A DNA stretch of 10,833 nucleotides from Erwinia sp. (GTDB taxonomy: Bacteria > Pseudomonadota > Gammaproteobacteria > Enterobacterales > Enterobacteriaceae): positions 680 to 11,512 of the forward strand of contig DOOK01000216.1 in assembly GCA_003512805.1 (NCBI GenBank), written 5' to 3'. Each line of letters opens with the position of its first letter. The first letter of the stretch is position 1. Shown piece after piece: positions 6,689-10,833 of the stretch. The notes under the pieces were generated by a model that saw only the letters and a list, made by a program, of their open reading frames with translations, did not search any database and had not been told where the DNA came from. The position numbers were made by a program, and so were the translations under genes.

Positions 6689-7171
6689 TCAGGGTTCAAA
6701 AGCCCGCCGCTGAAACTGATCGTTACCGCATACAGGACAGCGCGTCAGCGTTTCCGGCGTATAAATAGCCCGGGTAAACTGGCATTTTTCGCACACCAGA
6801 TTCCCCAACCCCACCACTTCGCCGCTCTGATAAACACCGTGATGGTTTAAATCCTGAAAAACCTCGCGCCACTCCAGCTGGCTCTTATCGGTGATATCTG
6901 CCAGCTCTTTCCAGACGCTTTCCCGGATGACCCGCATAAAAACGCTGTCACCGCTGTCTGCCTGATTTTCCGTGTAGCTACGAGCGAACTCTTCCAGATC
7001 GCGACGTACGGCGCGGGTAACATCGTCAATCTGACTGCGCGTCAGTTCGCCTCGGTTATTCATGCGCTGCCGGGCCGACTCTACTAAAGCATCAATATCA
7101 TGCTCGCCTTTATTAATTCTCTCGGTAAGAGAGGAAACCAGTTCACGATAATACTGAGCAACCTTGTTCAT
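6689..7171 (-). CDS. ybeL: Zinc-ribbon protein YbeL (DUF1451)
   Basis: A 160-residue protein, the same length as E. coli YbeL, of unknown biochemical function. Residues 1-70 are rich in charged residues and helical in character (YYRELVSSLTERINKGE, VTRAVRRDLEEFARSY). The middle part has VFMRVIRESVWKELADITDK and WREVFQDLNHHGVYQSGEVV. The C-terminus is a zinc ribbon with Cys127-x2-Cys130 (VCEKCQF) and Cys145-x2-Cys148 (RCPVCGND), ending QRRAFEP. The start is supported by AGGAG on the - strand (7177-7181), five bases before the ATG. It is transcribed alone and divergently from leuS, with about 240 bases between the two starts. Family membership is certain from the closeness to E. coli YbeL; no partner or ligand can be deduced from this sequence. 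Confidence 0.95.
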   Translation of the reverse strand: MNKVAQYYRELVSSLTERINKGEHDIDALVESARQRMNNRGELTRSQIDDVTRAVRRDLEEFARSYTENQADSGDSVFMRVIRESVWKELADITDKSQLEWREVFQDLNHHGVYQSGEVVGLGNLVCEKCQFTRAIYTPETLTRCPVCGNDQFQRRAFEP

Positions 7172-7207
7172 TTTATCTCCTGAGCATGCCGATAAATGCT
7201 TCCTTCA

Positions 7208-7221
7208 GTTTAGCGCTAAAC
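7208..7221. repeat. 14-bp perfect palindrome between ybeL and leuS
   Basis: GTTTAGCGCTAAAC is a perfect 14-base palindrome centred between 7214 and 7215, 37 bases upstream of the ybeL start codon in the divergent intergenic region. That is a reasonable place for an operator near a ybeL promoter. I do not recognise a specific regulator motif. The symmetry is seen; regulation is a guess. Confidence 0.35.
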
Positions 7222-7304
7222 CGATTATTGCAGCGGGACGGCAGTGAAATTTGCCTGCCATCTTCCAGCTTGCAGAGAAATGCCCGTTGTCAGGGCGGTT
7301 ACTG

Positions 7305-7334
7305 TTGTTGCGCCGGGGGCGGATCAGCTATGCT
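7305..7334 (+). promoter_or_regulatory. Candidate sigma-70 promoter for leuS
   Basis: TTGTTG (7305-7310) and TATGCT (7329-7334) are separated by 18 bases and each matches the consensus in four positions. The predicted start is near 7341, leaving a leader of about 70 bases. It is the best-placed candidate in the divergent region but is not strong. Confidence 0.4.
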
Positions 7335-7412
7335 ATGCGGATCTGAACGAACATTAAGCCCGGCGCGACTCACCAGGTGCCCGGCGCTATTTACAAAGGA
7401 CCACTGGCTGCC

Positions 7413-9995
7413 ATGCAAGAGCAATATCGCCCGGAAGAGATAGAATCCCGTGTTCAACAGCATTGGGATGAGAAGCAAACCTTTAAAGTCACCGAAGAAG
7501 AAGGTAAAGAGAAGTACTACTGCCTCTCCATGCTGCCCTATCCTTCTGGCCGCCTACATATGGGCCACGTGCGTAACTACACTATCGGCGACGTTATCTC
7601 ACGTTATCAGCGCATGTTGGGCAAAAACGTGCTGCAGCCTATCGGTTGGGATGCCTTTGGCCTGCCTGCCGAAGGTGCCGCGGTAAAAAACAACACCGCG
7701 CCTGCGCCATGGACCTACGATAATATCGCTTATATGAAGAACCAGCTTAAGCTGCTGGGCTTTGGCTATGACTGGAGCCGCGAGCTGGCCACCTGTCAGC
7801 CGGAGTATTACCGCTGGGAACAGTGGTTCTTCACCAAACTCTATGAAAAAGGCCTGGTCTACAAAAAGACTTCCGCCGTGAACTGGTGTCCGAACGATCA
7901 AACCGTACTGGCTAACGAGCAGGTTATTGATGGCTGCTGCTGGCGCTGCGACAGCAAAGTTGAGCGTAAAGAAATCCCGCAGTGGTTTATCAAAATCACT
8001 GCCTACGCCGACGAGCTGTTAAACGATCTGGATACGCTGGAAAGCTGGCCTGAGCAGGTCAAAACCATGCAGCGCAACTGGATTGGCCGCTCTGAAGGCG
8101 TGGAAATCACGTTTGACGTTACCGACAGCGAAGAGAAGCTGACCGTCTACACCACGCGTCCCGACACCTTTATGGGCGTGACCTACCTGGGCGTTGCCGC
8201 CGGCCATCCGCTGGCGATTCAGGCCTCGATGAATAATCCTGTGCTGGCAGATTTCATTGCCGAATGCCGCAACACCAAAGTCGCCGAAGCAGAAATGGCG
8301 ACAATGGAGAAAAAGGGCATGGCAACCGGTCTCTTCGCTATCCATCCGCTGACCGGCGAACAGTTGCCTGTATGGGTAGCCAACTTCGTCCTGATGGAAT
8401 ACGGCACTGGCGCGGTGATGGCTGTTCCGGGCCACGATCAGCGTGACTGGGAGTTTGCCACCAAATACGATCTGCCGGTGAAACCGGTTATCCTGAATAC
8501 GGACGGCAGCGAGCCGGATCTGAGCGCGGCAGCGATGACCGAGAAAGGCACGCTGTTCAACTCTGGCGAATTCGACGGCCTCTCTTATGAAGACGGCTTT
8601 AATGCCATTGCCACCCGCCTGGCGGAAAAAGGCGTCGGCGAGCGCAAAGTCAATTATCGCCTGCGTGACTGGGGCGTGTCTCGCCAGCGCTACTGGGGCG
8701 CGCCAATCCCTATGGTGACGCTGGAAGACGGCACCGTGATGCCGACACCTGCCGATCAACTGCCCGTGATCCTGCCAGAAGATGTCACCATGGACGGTAT
8801 CACCAGCCCGATCAAAGCCGACCCGGAGTGGGCGAAAACCACCGTCAACGGCCAGCCGGCACTGCGTGAAACCGACACTTTCGACACCTTTATGGAGTCC
8901 TCCTGGTACTATGCCCGCTATACCTGCCCGGACTTTGATAAGGGAATGCTGGACCCGGCTGCGGCCAACTACTGGCTGCCGGTCGATCAGTATGTAGGCG
9001 GCATTGAGCATGCAATCATGCACCTGCTCTATTTCCGCTTCTTCCACAAGCTGCTGCGCGACGCCGGACTGGTCAGCTCAAATGAACCCGCTAAGCGCCT
9101 GCTCTGCCAGGGCATGGTGCTGGCTGACGCCTTCTACTGGCTGGGCGCCAACGGCGAGCGCAACTGGGTTTCTCCGGTTGACGTAACCGTGGAGCGTGAC
9201 GAAAAAGGCCGTATCGTGAAAGCCAGCGACGAAGCGGGCCACGAGCTGGTGTACGCGGGCATGAGCAAAATGTCCAAATCGAAAAACAACGGTATTGACC
9301 CACAGGTCATGGTAGAGCGCTACGGCGCAGATACCGTGCGCCTGTTTATGATGTTTGCTTCCCCGGCTGAAATGACGCTGGAATGGCAGGAGTCCGGTGT
9401 GGAAGGCGCCAACCGCTTCCTGAAACGCGTCTGGAAGCTGGTCTTTGAACACACGGCAAAAGGCCCGGCTGATACGCTCGATCTGAACAGCCTTACCGAA
9501 GAACAGAAATCGCTGCGCCGCGATCTGCACAAGACGATTGGTAAAGTCTCGGACGATATCGGTCGCCGTCAGACCTTCAATACGGCTATCGCCGCTATTA
9601 TGGAACTGATGAACAAGCTGGCTCGCGCGCCGCAAGAGGCACCGCAGGATCGGGCGCTGATGCATGAGGCGCTGCTGGCCGTAGTGCGTATGCTTTATCC
9701 TTTCACGCCGCACGCCTGCTTTACCCTGTGGGAAGCGCTGGGTGGTGAAGGCGAAGTAGACAATGCGCCATGGCCGCAGGCTGACGAAGCCGCAATGGTA
9801 GAGGATTCTCTGCTGGTCGTGGTGCAGGTTAACGGTAAGGTTCGCGGCAAGATCACCGTTCCGGCGGAGGCGACTCAGGAGCAGGTGCAGGCACGTGCTG
9901 CACAAGAGCACCTGGTTGCAAAATATCTTGATGGCGTCACTATTCGTAAAGTGATTTACGTTCAGGGCAAGCTGCTTAACCTGGTCGTGGGTTAA
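7413..9995 (+). CDS. leuS: Leucyl-tRNA synthetase
   Basis: A class Ia aminoacyl-tRNA synthetase of 860 residues, the E. coli length, that charges tRNA-Leu with leucine in the cytosol. The HIGH motif is HMGH at 49-52 in [11 protein letters not shown] and the KMSKS motif is at 619-623, exactly the E. coli numbering. The CP1 editing domain keeps TTRPDTF at 247-253 with Thr252 and GHDQRD with Asp345, so hydrolysis of mischarged tRNA should be intact. A cysteine cluster (Cys159, Cys176, Cys179) marks the zinc-type insertion. The C-terminus ([14 protein letters not shown]) is typical. The ATG at 7413 gives [12 protein letters not shown] as in E. coli; an in-frame GTG at 7377 would add 12 residues not found in the family. 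AAGGA at 7396-7400 is twelve bases from the ATG, somewhat far. lptE and holA follow on the same strand. Confidence 0.97.
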   Translation: MQEQYRPEEIESRVQQHWDEKQTFKVTEEEGKEKYYCLSMLPYPSGRLHMGHVRNYTIGDVISRYQRMLGKNVLQPIGWDAFGLPAEGAAVKNNTAPAPWTYDNIAYMKNQLKLLGFGYDWSRELATCQPEYYRWEQWFFTKLYEKGLVYKKTSAVNWCPNDQTVLANEQVIDGCCWRCDSKVERKEIPQWFIKITAYADELLNDLDTLESWPEQVKTMQRNWIGRSEGVEITFDVTDSEEKLTVYTTRPDTFMGVTYLGVAAGHPLAIQASMNNPVLADFIAECRNTKVAEAEMATMEKKGMATGLFAIHPLTGEQLPVWVANFVLMEYGTGAVMAVPGHDQRDWEFATKYDLPVKPVILNTDGSEPDLSAAAMTEKGTLFNSGEFDGLSYEDGFNAIATRLAEKGVGERKVNYRLRDWGVSRQRYWGAPIPMVTLEDGTVMPTPADQLPVILPEDVTMDGITSPIKADPEWAKTTVNGQPALRETDTFDTFMESSWYYARYTCPDFDKGMLDPAAANYWLPVDQYVGGIEHAIMHLLYFRFFHKLLRDAGLVSSNEPAKRLLCQGMVLADAFYWLGANGERNWVSPVDVTVERDEKGRIVKASDEAGHELVYAGMSKMSKSKNNGIDPQVMVERYGADTVRLFMMFASPAEMTLEWQESGVEGANRFLKRVWKLVFEHTAKGPADTLDLNSLTEEQKSLRRDLHKTIGKVSDDIGRRQTFNTAIAAIMELMNKLARAPQEAPQDRALMHEALLAVVRMLYPFTPHACFTLWEALGGEGEVDNAPWPQADEAAMVEDSLLVVVQVNGKVRGKITVPAEATQEQVQARAAQEHLVAKYLDGVTIRKVIYVQGKLLNLVVG

Positions 9996-10009
9996 TGTCA
10001 GGAGGAAGA

Positions 10010-10603
10010 GTGCGACAGATTATCTCTCTGCTTATTGCCGGACTGGTGCTACTCACCGCCGGCTGCGGCTATCATCTGCGCGGAACCACGTCGGTTCCGC
10101 ATGAAATGAAAACCATGATCGTGGATACGGGTGACCCGTACGGCCCGCTGGCGCGTGCCGTTCGTGAACAGCTGCGTCTTAATAACGTGAACGTTTTAGA
10201 GAAACCAGGCCTGCGTAAAGACGTGCCGTCGCTGCGTCTGGGAACGGAAACTCAGGGACGCGATACGGCGTCTATTTTCCAGGACGGTAAAACTGCCGAG
10301 TATTCCCTGGTGATGACCGTTAATGCTCAGGTATTGATCCCGAATAAGGGTATCTATCCGCTCAGCGCTACGGTTTACCGCTCCTTCTTTGATAACCCGC
10401 TGGCTGCGCTGGCGAAAGACTCTGAGCAGGACATTATCATCAGCGAGATGCGCGCTCAGGCGGCTCAGCAGTTGGTGCGTAAGCTGCTGACTGTCCATGC
10501 GGCGGAAAATGACAGCTCGGTGAACACGTTGGGTAACACACCACCGGCTATCGATCAGACCTCACCACGCGCCGTTTTACCTAACAGCTCTTACGCCAGA
10601 TGA
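10010..10603 (+). CDS. lptE: LPS-assembly outer-membrane lipoprotein LptE
   Basis: LptE (formerly RlpB) plugs the LptD barrel and helps insert lipopolysaccharide into the outer membrane. The product is 197 residues (E. coli 193). A type II signal peptide ([17 protein letters not shown]) ends at Cys19, the lipidated residue, followed by [11 protein letters not shown]. Conserved blocks include [45 protein letters not shown], then [17 protein letters not shown]. The tail after about residue 165 is low in conserved features, as is usual. The start is the GTG at 10010, four bases after AGGAGG (10000-10005); an in-frame ATG at 9995 overlaps the leuS stop but has no good ribosome-binding site, and E. 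coli lptE also begins with GTG. It ends in an ATGA overlap with holA. The lipoprotein needs Lgt, LspA and then Lnt. Confidence 0.95.
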   Translation: MRQIISLLIAGLVLLTAGCGYHLRGTTSVPHEMKTMIVDTGDPYGPLARAVREQLRLNNVNVLEKPGLRKDVPSLRLGTETQGRDTASIFQDGKTAEYSLVMTVNAQVLIPNKGIYPLSATVYRSFFDNPLAALAKDSEQDIIISEMRAQAAQQLVRKLLTVHAAENDSSVNTLGNTPPAIDQTSPRAVLPNSSYAR

Positions 10604-10833
10604 TCAGGATCTATCCTGAACAGCTTGGCGCGCAGCTCCGCGAGGGGCTGCGCGCCTGCTATATTCTGAGCGGTAATGAGCCGCTGTTGCTGCAGGAGGC
10701 ACAGGATGCCGTGCGGGCCAGTGCCCAGCAGCAGGGCTTCACCGAACATTTCAGCGTCGCGGTCGATCAACAAACCGACTGGGATGCCATCTACTCAACC
10801 TGTCAGGCGCTCAGCCTGTTCGCCAGTCGTCAG
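10600..10833 (+). CDS. holA: DNA polymerase III delta subunit, partial
   Basis: The first 78 codons of holA, cut by the window edge (the whole protein in E. coli is about 340 residues). Delta is the clamp-loader subunit that opens the beta sliding clamp in the replisome. The visible part, [13 protein letters not shown], then [20 protein letters not shown] and ending in [13 protein letters not shown], closely follows the E. coli N-terminus, which forms the beta-binding AAA-like domain. The ATG overlaps the lptE stop in ATGA, so its translation is probably coupled to lptE. The usual next gene, nadD, lies outside the window. Confidence 0.95.
   Translation, partial: MIRIYPEQLGAQLREGLRACYILSGNEPLLLQEAQDAVRASAQQQGFTEHFSVAVDQQTDWDAIYSTCQALSLFASRQ

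Noticed and set aside
7377..7412. GTG start for leuS adding 12 residues
   Set aside because: The ATG at 7413 gives the exact family N-terminus and the E. coli length of 860 residues.
7186..7443. 85-codon open frame in the ybeL-leuS spacer running into leuS
   Set aside because: It overlaps the leuS start in another frame and has no recognisable domain.
8019..9047. 342-codon open frame antisense to leuS (and another at 9078-9911)
   Set aside because: These lie within leuS, whose motifs and length are exact. The translated antisense products resemble no family I know and are rich in His, Arg and Gln, typical of shadow frames.
1..10833. CRISPR, prophage, insertion sequence, toxin-antitoxin or defence system
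   Set aside because: No repeat arrays, transposase, integrase or defence motifs are visible; almost all coding sequence is assignable to conserved housekeeping genes.

Overview
The window is a conserved chromosomal housekeeping segment from a gammaproteobacterium of the order Enterobacterales. The predicted proteins closely resemble the E. coli ones as I recall them, often with the same length (YbeX 292 aa, GltJ 246, GltL 241, YbeL 160, LeuS 860), and gene order largely follows the E. coli lnt-gltI-leuS-holA neighbourhood. The divergence, and a short gltL-ybeL gap where E. coli K-12 carries rihA, hscC and other genes, suggest a relative such as an Erwiniaceae member rather than E. coli itself. 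That placement is inference; no species marker is visible.

Layout. (1) 60-2478, + strand: ybeX (corC) and lnt, the end of the ybeZ-ybeY-ybeX-lnt operon, closed by a strong intrinsic terminator. (2) 2525-2911: a long leader/regulatory region with a good sigma-54 type promoter, NtrC-like dyads and a C/A-rich GcvB-type target site. (3) 2912-6147, + strand: gltI-(sroC)-gltJ-gltK-gltL, a complete glutamate/aspartate ABC importer with the SroC small RNA embedded after gltI, then a terminator. (4) 6189-6688: about 500 bases with no recognisable gene, holding hairpins, a REP-like motif and a possible 24-codon ORF. (5) 6689-7171, - strand: ybeL, a zinc-ribbon protein. (6) 7413 to the end, + strand: leuS-lptE-holA with overlapping or closely spaced genes; holA is cut by the window edge.

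How the parts work together. GltI captures glutamate/aspartate in the periplasm, GltJ and GltK form the channel and GltL supplies ATP energy. The leader has the features expected for nitrogen control (sigma-54/NtrC) and for repression by the GcvB small RNA, while SroC, cut from the same transcript, is known in Salmonella and E. coli as a GcvB sponge; the operon therefore carries both a target of GcvB and its antagonist. Lnt completes acylation of lipoproteins, and LptE, encoded further along, is one of the outer-membrane lipoproteins expected to be its substrate. LeuS and HolA serve translation and DNA replication.

I see no mobile element, CRISPR array, tRNA, rRNA or defence system, and no convincing undescribed system. 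The points most worth a second look are the gltI control region, a Gly-to-Val change in the GltL Walker A loop, and the gene-free interval after gltL.
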